41,742 nt of DNA. It comes from Prevotella sp. GTDB lineage: Bacteria > Bacteroidota > Bacteroidia > Bacteroidales > Bacteroidaceae. Made by a program: the position numbers and the translations under genes. The stretch spans positions 1 through 41,742 of the forward strand of contig JAFZIL010000098.1 in assembly GCA_017554385.1 (NCBI GenBank), in the 5' to 3' direction. The notes beneath the pieces were generated by a model. It saw only the letters and a list, made by a program, of their open reading frames with translations. It was not told the origin of the DNA and did no database searches. Shown here piece after piece: positions 33,808 to 41,003 of this stretch. Every line of letters starts with the position of its first letter. The stretch's first letter is position 1.

Positions 33808-33938
33808 CACCGGCCTTCCTTTGCCATCTGAGTTGCCCAGTCATAGCATTTCAGCACCATATCCGTTGGTATGGTGCTCGATGCTAAGAATGCCGTTTTA
33901 GGTAGGCTGAGCAAGTCTGTATTGCCGAGATAATCCAT
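33808..33938 (-). pseudogene. Remnant of a DprA-like (SLOG) protein, cut at the GH43 boundary
   Basis: Reading from 33938 on the minus strand, MDYLGNTDLLSLPKTAFLASS continues into IPTDMVLKCYDWATQMAKEGRCV. It resembles the N-terminus of small DprA/Rossmann-like proteins of Bacteroidetes (an AFLxSxxIP start and VLKCYDWA). After GRCV the frame runs on to 33720, but only as antisense of the GH43 3' end, so the rest of the gene is missing. It starts 6 nt after the kinase-like gene's stop. Family assignment is from memory. Confidence 0.5.
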
Positions 33939-33944
33939 TAACCT

Positions 33945-34715
33945 CTATACAAATTTGACGATGCAATCGATACAGATGGGCTTTTCTGTCACGGTGTCAA
34001 TGAAAACGTTGGCAGGATGCATATCTTCCAATGCAATACGTTCAGAAATGTAGTTTACACCTTGACCGTTCCAGTTGTCTTGAAACCCCTTTGCAAGAAC
34101 CATATCGTCAATTTCCTCCTTTGTTGCCAATCGCAGACAGTTTATATATGGCTGCGTCAATACTATTCGCATAAGTCCGTCGCTATCACGAGTAAAACCT
34201 ATCACTTTCATGGCAGTTTCTGGAAAGAGGTAGTTATGCAACGCAATGGCATCAAGAGCCTTCTGTGTAGTAGAATAGATGGAAGCTCGTTCTTTTACTA
34301 CCGATGTGCTCCCTTCTTTATAATAGACCTTTGCCTCCGCACCCTGAGCTATCATTGGGCCAAACTCCCCAATGAGAATCTGCTCAGAGTCATCTTCCCA
34401 CAAATTGGCAGCCTTGGCCCATTGCTCTATCAGTTGCTCTTGCAGTTCGTCTATTTCCCAGTTTGCTGGGCTTCCCGTGCGGCCTTCAGCATGGCGACTT
34501 GCTGTAAGGCTTGCTGTCGCGTGGCATGCGATGATGGACGCCCCAATGAGAGGCGCACCTCCCTTGCTGAATCCTGCATGCTCTGGTAGATTGAATCTAG
34601 GAAAATCTTCTGTCCCATTCCTTATGTCGTTTACATATTTGTCTATCAGCAGAAGTGTTGACTCACTGAACCCATCAGCACTTATTGCCTCAAATATTCC
34701 ATTCAGTTTATCCAT
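33945..34715 (-). CDS. Polyvalent-protein-type kinase-like protein
   Basis: A 256-aa protein resembling the kinase domain found in polyvalent proteins of phages and conjugative elements (Kinase-PolyVal). Visible are a Gly-rich/Lys region (GPMIAQGAEAKVYYKEGSTSVVKERA), a catalytic-loop-like EDMHPANV (Asp, four residues, Asn) and a metal-site-like ICIDCIV. The N-terminal 100 residues (GAPLIGASIIACHATA) are of unknown fold. It is stand-alone here, although the domain usually occurs in very large proteins, suggesting mobile-element origin. Substrate is unknown. Confidence 0.6.
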   Translation of the reverse strand: MDKLNGIFEAISADGFSESTLLLIDKYVNDIRNGTEDFPRFNLPEHAGFSKGGAPLIGASIIACHATASLTASRHAEGRTGSPANWEIDELQEQLIEQWAKAANLWEDDSEQILIGEFGPMIAQGAEAKVYYKEGSTSVVKERASIYSTTQKALDAIALHNYLFPETAMKVIGFTRDSDGLMRIVLTQPYINCLRLATKEEIDDMVLAKGFQDNWNGQGVNYISERIALEDMHPANVFIDTVTEKPICIDCIVKFV

Positions 34716-34734
34716 ACTCCTTCATTTTTCTTTT

Positions 34735-34767
34735 GCAAAGATATGAAGTTTTTCTGATTCTCACAAA
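34735..34767 (-). promoter_or_regulatory. Promoter of the kinase-like gene
   Basis: On the minus strand, TTTG (34767-34764) and TATCTTTG (34743-34736) are 20 nt apart, a near-ideal Bacteroidetes promoter, about 20 nt before the start codon. Confidence 0.65.
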
Positions 34768-34797
34768 TAATTTGCTAAAAAACATCTGTTAGAAGTG

Positions 34798-35310
34798 TTA
34801 GAAGTGGAAGACGATTTTCCAAGCGGTCTTTCCTTGTTGGTTGATGCCAGTCCTGAAGGTAATCTTTGTGACCGGCTTTACGAGAGAATTTCCATCACAG
34901 ACCAACTTGATGGAGGCGATATCCTTGGCAGTATATGGGCAATAATCATTGGAGAGTTTGATTCTTCCATTTTCTGTGACCAGAACTTCCTTGGCGAATT
35001 CTTCATCGTCAAGATAGCGCTTAAAGGTTGTTTTCTCTCCACTCCTAATCCTTTCTATTGTTTCCTTACCGACTATCATGGTCAGCATGTTGTCCTTTGG
35101 ATCCGGTTTCTGTTCAACAGGTTTCTGCCTTTGCCTCGCTGGTTGGGGCTTTTCAGGTTGAGGCTCAGAATTACTCTCATCTCCTAACTCATCACCCATG
35201 CGGTATTTTATGTCGTAGTTAATGATGAAGTCGAGCTCTTCTTCCGTAAAGCCGTAATGCTTAGCAAGGACTTTGTCTATCTCGTCAATGATGGATTTTG
35301 AGAGTTTCAT
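34798..35310 (-). CDS. Orphan adenine-methyltransferase C-terminal tail fused to an unknown domain
   Basis: A 170-aa protein. Its first 40 residues (IIDEIDKVLAKHYGF, then TEEELDFIINYDIKYRMG) match the extreme C-terminus of large Eco57I/PglX-type N6-adenine methyltransferases, as I recall them, yet no methyltransferase body lies upstream. A charged Pro/Gln linker (about residues 46-73) leads to a roughly 95-residue domain (MLTMIVGKETIERIRSGEKTT to KIVFHF) that I do not recognise; its opening faintly recalls ASCH-type folds. It may be a recruited tail module or the relic of a deleted restriction or BREX locus. Confidence 0.5.
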   Translation of the reverse strand: MKLSKSIIDEIDKVLAKHYGFTEEELDFIINYDIKYRMGDELGDESNSEPQPEKPQPARQRQKPVEQKPDPKDNMLTMIVGKETIERIRSGEKTTFKRYLDDEEFAKEVLVTENGRIKLSNDYCPYTAKDIASIKLVCDGNSLVKPVTKITFRTGINQQGKTAWKIVFHF

Positions 35311-35336
35311 ATAGAATTCATCATATACTGATTACA

Positions 35337-35426
35337 AAAAAAAGGTGCCCCTGTGCCCCCCATTGTCTGTTTCCCCTTCGTACAAAGGCAATCCGGGGGG
35401 GCACACCATGCAAAAAAAGGTGCCCC
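35337..35426. repeat. Duplicated A-run/GGTGCCCC motif with GC-rich stem
   Basis: AAAAAAAGGTGCCCC occurs at 35337-35351 and 35412-35426, 75 nt apart. TGTGCCCCCC (35352-35361) can pair with GGGGGGCACA (35396-35405), forming a 10-bp stem between the two copies. Confidence 0.7.
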
Positions 35427-35517
35427 CTACCTGCCCCCCTTCCAATATCCCAAACATGCATTTTGACATCCTCGAGCATGCAGTGTCCTCAAACATGCTG
35501 CTTGGCAGAAGGATTCG

Positions 35518-35578
35518 TTACAGACGGCTTGTAAAACCTTTACAAATAGTCTGTAATGTCGTTACAAATACTTTGTAA
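35518..35578. promoter_or_regulatory. Three TTACA-N7-TGTAA palindromes at 22-bp period
   Basis: Copies occupy 35518-35534, 35540-35556 and 35562-35578. Starts are exactly 22 bp apart, two helical turns. Arms extend in places, for example GTTACAAA-TAC-TTTGTAAC at 35561-35579. This looks like an operator or iteron array. Confidence 0.7.
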
Positions 35579-35722
35579 CAATCCTAAGCAGTATCGAACC
35601 GACCGTGTAGTCATGTTTCATTTAGTGTAGTTAAACTACATTAACTAATCAACTGACTATAAGCAATATACATCTATTATTGTAGTAGTGTAGTTACATT
35701 TCAAAGAAATTGTTCTTTGAAT

Positions 35723-35774
35723 AATCAGGGGACGGTTCTCCGATCCGATGAAAGAATCAAAGAGTCCCCTGATT
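35723..35774. repeat. REP-like inverted repeat
   Basis: AATCAGGGGAC (35723-35733) pairs perfectly with GTCCCCTGATT (35764-35774) around 30 nt that begin GGTTCTCCG. It resembles REP elements mobilised by RAYT (IS200/IS605-like) transposases; no such gene is in the window. Confidence 0.5.
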
Positions 35775-36116
35775 CCCTAAAATAGAAGAGAGAACTAATC
35801 AAACTTCAACCTCGGAAGGCTATTGACAATATCCACCGTCTGAACTGAGACGTTGATAACTGACAGTAGCACGTGCTTCATGTCAAAGACGTGAATTCTG
35901 TTTCTTGCTATGTCCGTTCGATTTTGTTGGACAATTTACGCCATTATGGCATACCTTACTTATATTCAAACGCTGTACAGCAAATGGAGCATCTGGCTGT
36001 TTTATCTTGTGGCCGTTGTCTATGAGGTAGCTCATTTAGCTGCTATACATTTAGCTGCTATCTATTAAATAATGTGTTTTTTTGTGCCAAATCGTTTTTA
36101 TTTCGGATATATTTAT

Positions 36117-36125
36117 TAACTTTGC
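36117..36125 (+). promoter_or_regulatory. -7 promoter element of the helicase cluster
   Basis: TAACTTTGC matches TAnnTTTG, 18 nt before the start codon at 36144. No clear -33 TTTG is present at the right distance. Confidence 0.5.
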
Positions 36126-36143
36126 AAGGATAAAACCTAATGG

Positions 36144-36488
36144 ATGAGTATGGACTACGACGGCAGATTTATCATGCAAAAGACAGTGGACTGGTCGCTA
36201 TTGCGCTCGACCTCTGGTCGCTTGCTACCAACGGGACGCAAGAACGACGGGATGACCATTCCTGTGTCGGCATGTGCGCTGCTGAAGGCTTGGGACGAGT
36301 CCATTTTAACTCATGGGGCGGGCAAAGATATCAAGGTGCTGATTGATGGCGAGCTCTATGATGCCAAGCTGAAGAACCAAAACTTTGAACAGAGTAACTG
36401 GGCAGGCCATAAAGACGAGATTCAAATCCGCTATGAGCGGCAGTCGGCATTGGCTGTATATTTGAGAGCTCTAGTAGTGCATATCTAA
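36144..36488 (+). CDS. Small protein interrupted by the double-hairpin element
   Basis: A 114-aa protein not firmly recognised. DIKVLIDGELYDAKLKNQNF and KDEIQIRYERQSALAVYL recall a small beta-rich module found at the N-terminus of some HNH/restriction endonucleases, but no nuclease motif follows, so it may be a truncated or stand-alone version. Residues 20-33 (LRSTSGRLLPTGRK) come from copy B of the double-hairpin element; without it MQKTVDWSLL would run straight into NDGMTIPVS. Its composition is closer to the core chromosome than to the downstream genes. It ends 18 nt before the helicase and probably shares its transcript. Confidence 0.6.
   Translation: MSMDYDGRFIMQKTVDWSLLRSTSGRLLPTGRKNDGMTIPVSACALLKAWDESILTHGAGKDIKVLIDGELYDAKLKNQNFEQSNWAGHKDEIQIRYERQSALAVYLRALVVHI
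36204..36244. repeat. Double-hairpin intragenic element, copy B
   Basis: CGACC-TCT-GGTCG (36208-36220) adjoins CTTGC/GCAAG with an inner CC/GG pair around tetraloop AACG (36221-36242). It is identical to copy A at 35 of 41 positions and read in the same frame. Confidence 0.8.
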
Positions 36489-36506
36489 CATAGTAAATAA
36501 GAAATT

Positions 36507-39500
36507 ATGGAAGAGTACAACAAGTTATTCGAAAACTTAAATGATAAGCAGATAGAGGCTGTGATGGCAACGGAGGGTAAAGTCCGAGTCATTGCAGGTG
36601 CCGGCTCTGGTAAGACACGTGTTCTAGCACATCGATTTGGCTACCTTGTGAACGAAATCGGCATCAGTCCTAGCAACATATTGTGTATGACCTTTACCAA
36701 CAAGGCAGCTCAGGAGATGCGCAACCGAATAGCAAAGATGGTGCATCAAGGACATGTGAACGACTTTGTTTGTACTATTCATGGTTTCTGCGTGAAAGTG
36801 CTTCGGCGAGACATATACCGCATGGGCTATCCTAAAAACTTTTTCATTCATGATGATGAAGATGCCAAGAATTTCGCCAAACAAGTAATGGAAGAATTCG
36901 AATTAGACTATACAAAAAAAACACGCAATAAATTCTTGGAGGATGTAAAGAAAGCTAAGGCTCTTTCTGGGCACCCTTATATTGAGAGATTGGTTTTGCC
37001 AACATCAAAGGAACTGAGCCAAGAAGACACTAAGCCAATTGATCGCTATATACAATTACAAATTAACAATTTCGCTCTCGATTATCAGGATATCCAATAC
37101 TTCGCTCTTTATCTATTAAACACATACGAAGATATACGCTCATACTGGCAGGACAAACTGAATTATGTCATGGTGGATGAGGTACAAGATTGTAGTAAAT
37201 CTGATTGGGAACTAATCAACATAATCAGCGAGAAATATAACAATCTATTCATCGTTGGAGACCCCGACCAAGCAATTTATGAATGGCGAGGAGCACTTCC
37301 AAAGTATCTTGTGGATTATGAAGCAGATAAAGACATCATTCTCGCTGAGAATTATCGTTCGACACCCAATATTCTCGATGTCGCAAACTCTATTATCGAC
37401 AACAATGAAGAACGTGTAAAGAAAAACTTGTTTACTAAGAAGCCAACAAGTAAAAATGCTCTTTATTATCACGGAAAGACGGAAGAAGATGAGGCCATGT
37501 GGATTGCCAATAGGATATGCGAACTTAATAAATGTGGTGTAAAATATAACGAAATCGCCATTTTGTACAGAGCTTCGTTTCTTTCTCGTAACATTGAACA
37601 AGCTCTTATCAGAAAGCAAGTTAAATATACGGTATGGGGTGGCACAAGGTTCTTTGAACGTAAGGAAATCAAAGACGCTTTAGCATATCTTCGGTTAGTG
37701 GTTAATAGGGATGATTTATCTTTTCAGCGTATTGTGAATGTACCGTCAAGGAGGTTTGGCAGTAAATCAATGAACTTGCTGAAAGAACTATCAGAGCAAG
37801 AGGGAACGAGTCTTTATCAAACATTGTTCACCCATAAACAAGATAAGCAGTTCGACAAAGAGTCAATACATGACTTTTTAAATTTGATTGAACAATGTGA
37901 AAAGAAACAAAGCAATAATAGTATTTCCGAATTATTTGACTATTTGCTTAAAAATAGTGGACTATGGGAAATGTTCCGCGAAGAAGGAGATGAAGACAGA
38001 TTAGACAACATAAATGAACTCATTAATTCCATTCGTCTATATGAAAGTGTAGAAAGAGAGGAAAAAGCAACTATAGAAACGTATCTTCAAGATGTAGCTT
38101 TGTTCACTAATGCAGATTACAAAGATGATGGTGAAACCGTAAAACTAATGACTATACATCAGGCAAAAGGTCTTGAGTTCCCGTTTGTTTTTGTATGTGG
38201 GTTAAACGAAATGATTTTCCCAAGTATCAGAACAATTCGAGAAAGTGGGATAAGGGGACTTGAAGAAGAACGTAGATTAATGTATGTCGCAGTTACTAGA
38301 GCTGAACGAGCATTATTTCTTACCGAATCTGAAGGGTTTTCTTATAGTCTGTGTTCTGAAAAAATACCTTCTCGTTTTATCATTGAAATTAAAGAAAACC
38401 TTCTTGAAATAGAAGGAGATTATGATGCTTCTCTTTTCAATGTTACAAAAGAATTTGTTAAAAACGGATTTTACAGGAAGGATTATAATTCTACATATGT
38501 AACAAAATTCAAAGAAGGTGACTGCGTAATACATAAGACATTTGGTACTGGAGTTATCGAGTCATGCGAACCAAAAGAAAACGGGAGTGTATTTCGTGTA
38601 CGTTTTTCTATAGGTATTCGGTATTTAAGAGTTGAAAACTTAATTCAAATGACAGAAGGGCCAGAAAGGTGGATGGAAGAGTATCACATATACCAACTTT
38701 TAAGTACAAAGATTAAAGACTTGAACCTATCTACTAGGACGTTGAATGTGTTTATGAAATTAAATATAGTAACTATTAAGGATTTGGTGAAACACTCAAG
38801 GGAAGAACTTAAAGAAATACGTGGGTTCGGAAAAACGTGCTTGCAAGAAGTCGAAGATGAACTTGAATTTTTAAACTTACATTTAGGTTATGATGTTGAC
38901 CCTATTATTGGTAAATACGATATTTATAGGCAATACATAAGAGAAAGAAGTAAGACGTTAGTTCCTATTCTGAGAACTCCACTGATAGAAACAAGAATCC
39001 AAAACACTGATTACTATGAAACACTAATTAAAAATGACATAATGACTATTGGTGATTTGATGGTAAAAATTCAATATCATTCGATAAAGGAAAAACTACA
39101 TCCCAATGAAATTGAGGATGTGTTGTCTTTCTTTTGTGAGAAAGGTATTGACTTCTTTGATCCCGAACCCTATTATGATGAATATGATTACATGCAATCA
39201 TTAAATTGCGAAATACAAGGAACAGGAACGATTGAAGAAACTGCAAAAAACGATGGGGAACAACTATTATTGGCTCAAAAAGCCGAGCCCCAAAAAGATA
39301 TGCAGTTAAAAAATAATGATAATAAAAAAAATGTAAATAATGAAGTACCTATGAAAAGTCAAGAGTCAAATGTATTAAATGTTTCTGAGATTTCAGAAAT
39401 AATGAAAAAAGCGAGATCGGGTAATGCAGATGCGATATTATATTGTGCGCAGCATAAGATAAATCCTTTTAACTTTGATGAAGATTTCTTCTTTAATTAT

Positions 39501-40097
39501 GATGATGTTAGAATTGGAGATTGGTTTTATGATGATGGCAGCTTTTCAAGAAGTAGATCTGATTTGAAAAAATGTGTTGGAGTAGTCTTTTCGTTGGAAA
39601 CATCTCAATTAGAACAGGCTGACGGATGGACTCATGGTCTTATTGTGGCTATTAAGGATGCAGCTCAAGCAGAATGGGAGTTAGTATATGAAGATTTGGT
39701 ATATCCACATACTCATTATAGTGCGAAGGAATTGGAATTATTAAAAGAGTCTCCTACTTCTTTTAACGATTATCATACAGAATTCCTATTAAGGGACTCA
39801 AAAATTAATGCTTTCAGAATAGCGAGGAAATTTAAAGTTGGCTTACCTAAAGGAATAACCAGTGGATGGTTTTTGCCGAGTATTAGTCAACTTCGGCAAA
39901 TAGCATGCAATTTGCTTCCTGATACTTTAAGTAAAATATCAATGAATTGTGGAGAGGTGTATTGGTCTTCTTCCCAGTCTAATGCCAATGAGGCTTGTTA
40001 TGTGTTTATCTCTAATGGTGAAAATACATTTTTTAGTTTTGGCGTCAATAATAAAAAGTCTCCATTTCCTTATATTCGACCGATATTAGCATTTTGA
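36507..40097 (+). CDS. UvrD-type helicase with RpoA-CTD-like and DUF1566-like C-terminal domains
   Basis: A 1196-aa superfamily 1A helicase with a complete motor: Walker A AGAGSGKT (30-37), TFTNKAAQEM, DEVQD (224-228), GDPDQAIYEWRG, ENYRST, MTIHQAKGLEFP (549-559) and VAVTRAER. A UvrD/PcrA-type beta domain follows (FKEGDCVIHKTFGTGVI, 668-684). Residues about 735-795 match the RNA polymerase alpha C-terminal domain (LSTRTLNVFMKLNIVTIKDLV, IRGFGKTCLQEVEDEL); 815-885 look like a weaker second copy. After a polar linker and a short Sel1-like segment (965-983), residues 985-1196 resemble DUF1566/Lcl_C lectin-like domains (SGWFLPSISQLRQI, YWSSSQSNANEACYV, YIRPILAF). That combination is unusual. Codon use is AT-rich; a defence or genome-conflict role is inferred. 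Confidence 0.85.
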   Translation: MEEYNKLFENLNDKQIEAVMATEGKVRVIAGAGSGKTRVLAHRFGYLVNEIGISPSNILCMTFTNKAAQEMRNRIAKMVHQGHVNDFVCTIHGFCVKVLRRDIYRMGYPKNFFIHDDEDAKNFAKQVMEEFELDYTKKTRNKFLEDVKKAKALSGHPYIERLVLPTSKELSQEDTKPIDRYIQLQINNFALDYQDIQYFALYLLNTYEDIRSYWQDKLNYVMVDEVQDCSKSDWELINIISEKYNNLFIVGDPDQAIYEWRGALPKYLVDYEADKDIILAENYRSTPNILDVANSIIDNNEERVKKNLFTKKPTSKNALYYHGKTEEDEAMWIANRICELNKCGVKYNEIAILYRASFLSRNIEQALIRKQVKYTVWGGTRFFERKEIKDALAYLRLVVNRDDLSFQRIVNVPSRRFGSKSMNLLKELSEQEGTSLYQTLFTHKQDKQFDKESIHDFLNLIEQCEKKQSNNSISELFDYLLKNSGLWEMFREEGDEDRLDNINELINSIRLYESVEREEKATIETYLQDVALFTNADYKDDGETVKLMTIHQAKGLEFPFVFVCGLNEMIFPSIRTIRESGIRGLEEERRLMYVAVTRAERALFLTESEGFSYSLCSEKIPSRFIIEIKENLLEIEGDYDASLFNVTKEFVKNGFYRKDYNSTYVTKFKEGDCVIHKTFGTGVIESCEPKENGSVFRVRFSIGIRYLRVENLIQMTEGPERWMEEYHIYQLLSTKIKDLNLSTRTLNVFMKLNIVTIKDLVKHSREELKEIRGFGKTCLQEVEDELEFLNLHLGYDVDPIIGKYDIYRQYIRERSKTLVPILRTPLIETRIQNTDYYETLIKNDIMTIGDLMVKIQYHSIKEKLHPNEIEDVLSFFCEKGIDFFDPEPYYDEYDYMQSLNCEIQGTGTIEETAKNDGEQLLLAQKAEPQKDMQLKNNDNKKNVNNEVPMKSQESNVLNVSEISEIMKKARSGNADAILYCAQHKINPFNFDEDFFFNYDDVRIGDWFYDDGSFSRSRSDLKKCVGVVFSLETSQLEQADGWTHGLIVAIKDAAQAEWELVYEDLVYPHTHYSAKELELLKESPTSFNDYHTEFLLRDSKINAFRIARKFKVGLPKGITSGWFLPSISQLRQIACNLLPDTLSKISMNCGEVYWSSSQSNANEACYVFISNGENTFFSFGVNNKKSPFPYIRPILAF

Positions 40098-40103
40098 TTA
40101 TGT

Positions 40104-40298
40104 ATGGAAAATAAGTCAGTACCATCTTGTAAGGACATTTTTGACAAACTTGTTTTGCCGGAATGGCTTAACAAGAAAGATACATCATTGGGGTTTCTTC
40201 AAAATGACAAGGGAGATAGAAACCATTTAATTGAAACTTATAGGTGTTTCCAGAGCCTATACGATGTCCCACTGTTTTCGAATGGGAAAAAACATTAA
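40104..40298 (+). CDS. Small hypothetical protein after the helicase
   Basis: A 64-aa frame starting 6 nt after the helicase stop. It has no recognisable motif, signal peptide or membrane segment (CKDIFDKLVLPEWL and RNHLIETYRCFQSLYD are mildly amphipathic). Tight spacing and AT-rich codon use like its neighbours argue that it is translated; it could also be a fragment of a longer gene. Confidence 0.4.
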   Translation: MENKSVPSCKDIFDKLVLPEWLNKKDTSLGFLQNDKGDRNHLIETYRCFQSLYDVPLFSNGKKH

Positions 40299-40325
40299 CT
40301 AAATTGTATTCAATTCAAAATAAAT

Positions 40326-40937
40326 ATGGCTGATTTATTCACATTGTCCGTTTCCAACAAAGAAAAAGATTTCGTAAAGTCAGGAAGGGAAATAGACTTA
40401 GAGTTGTCCGCAGATGTTATAGAAACATTTGTAGAAATTCCCTATATTGCTTCTCTCATCAAGTTGGGGCGACTTGCTAATAGATATCAAGACCTTCATT
40501 TTATACGGAAGCTGGCAAAGTTCTTGGAAAAAGGCAAGGATATTTCTGAAAAGGAGAAAGAAAACTTCTTAAATAGTTTAACTCCGAAACGGCGGAAGAT
40601 ACTATATGAGCATTTGACACATTATCTTCTCCGTGCAGAGGATGATGCCAAGGCTGATATTATGGGATATATCTATAAAGAGCGAGTTTTGGGTCGTATT
40701 GACGATGAGATGTTTTTGCGGCTATGCTCAATTGTAGATAGAGCGTTTGTCTTTGATTTAAGAGCTTTGCCTGAATACGTAGAGGAGAACACAGAGGACT
40801 CAGTAGAAGCCAACAACTATATGATTGACAATTTTGTCGGTGGCTATTGGAAAGATGGACTGTCTTATATGTTAAATGAGATAGGTCAAACTTTGCATCG
40901 AATATTAGATACAAATGAATGGTATAAAAATGCATAA
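40326..40937 (+). CDS. Uncharacterised 203-aa helical protein
   Basis: A 203-aa mostly helical protein. It begins with polar residues and ADVIETFVEIPYIASLIKLGRLANRYQD, continues with LHFIRKLAKFLEKGKDISEKEKENFL, and ends with FLRLCSIVDRAFVFDLRALPEY and a short tail. I recall similar proteins of unknown function in mobile regions of Bacteroides and others, with the same hydrophobic segment followed by a charged Lys/Glu helix and a late DxR-L motif, but I cannot name the family. It starts 27 nt after the 64-aa frame and precedes the nuclease gene by 66 nt. Confidence 0.65.
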   Translation: MADLFTLSVSNKEKDFVKSGREIDLELSADVIETFVEIPYIASLIKLGRLANRYQDLHFIRKLAKFLEKGKDISEKEKENFLNSLTPKRRKILYEHLTHYLLRAEDDAKADIMGYIYKERVLGRIDDEMFLRLCSIVDRAFVFDLRALPEYVEENTEDSVEANNYMIDNFVGGYWKDGLSYMLNEIGQTLHRILDTNEWYKNA

Positions 40938-41003
40938 AGGTTTCTTGGCCATAACGGCATGTGTCAGTTCCGTTGGAATCTTATGAGTGTAATGTAAAAT
41001 AGT

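Larger units (their letters stand above)
35311..36116. other. Non-coding, repeat-rich spacer in the island
   Basis: About 800 nt without a convincing gene. It holds, in order, a duplicated A-run/GGTGCCCC motif with a C-run/G-run stem (35337-35426), a three-unit 22-bp palindrome array (35518-35578), a TGTAGTT-A-AACTACA palindrome (35626-35640), a REP-like inverted repeat (35723-35774) and a 15-bp tandem duplication (36033-36062). Short frames on both strands (for example 35946-36068, 40 hydrophobic codons) could not be tied to any family. Confidence 0.6.

Noticed and set aside
33720-33938. Complete 72-codon gene on the minus strand
   Set aside because: Only the first part resembles a protein family; the remainder is antisense of the GH43 coding end, so it is treated as a remnant.
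35805-35950. Minus-strand open stretch of about 46 codons ending at 35805
   Set aside because: It lacks a good start and matches nothing I recognise; it may be a gene relic but cannot be supported.
35946-36068. 40-codon frame with a hydrophobic segment
   Set aside because: Part of it is a 15-bp tandem duplication, there is no ribosome-binding site and no family resemblance; too weak to call a gene.
39947-40097. Possible target (variable region) of a diversity-generating retroelement, because the helicase ends in a lectin-like, Asn/Ser-rich segment
   Set aside because: No reverse transcriptase, accessory gene or template repeat of this segment is visible in the window. It remains possible only if such genes lie beyond 41742.
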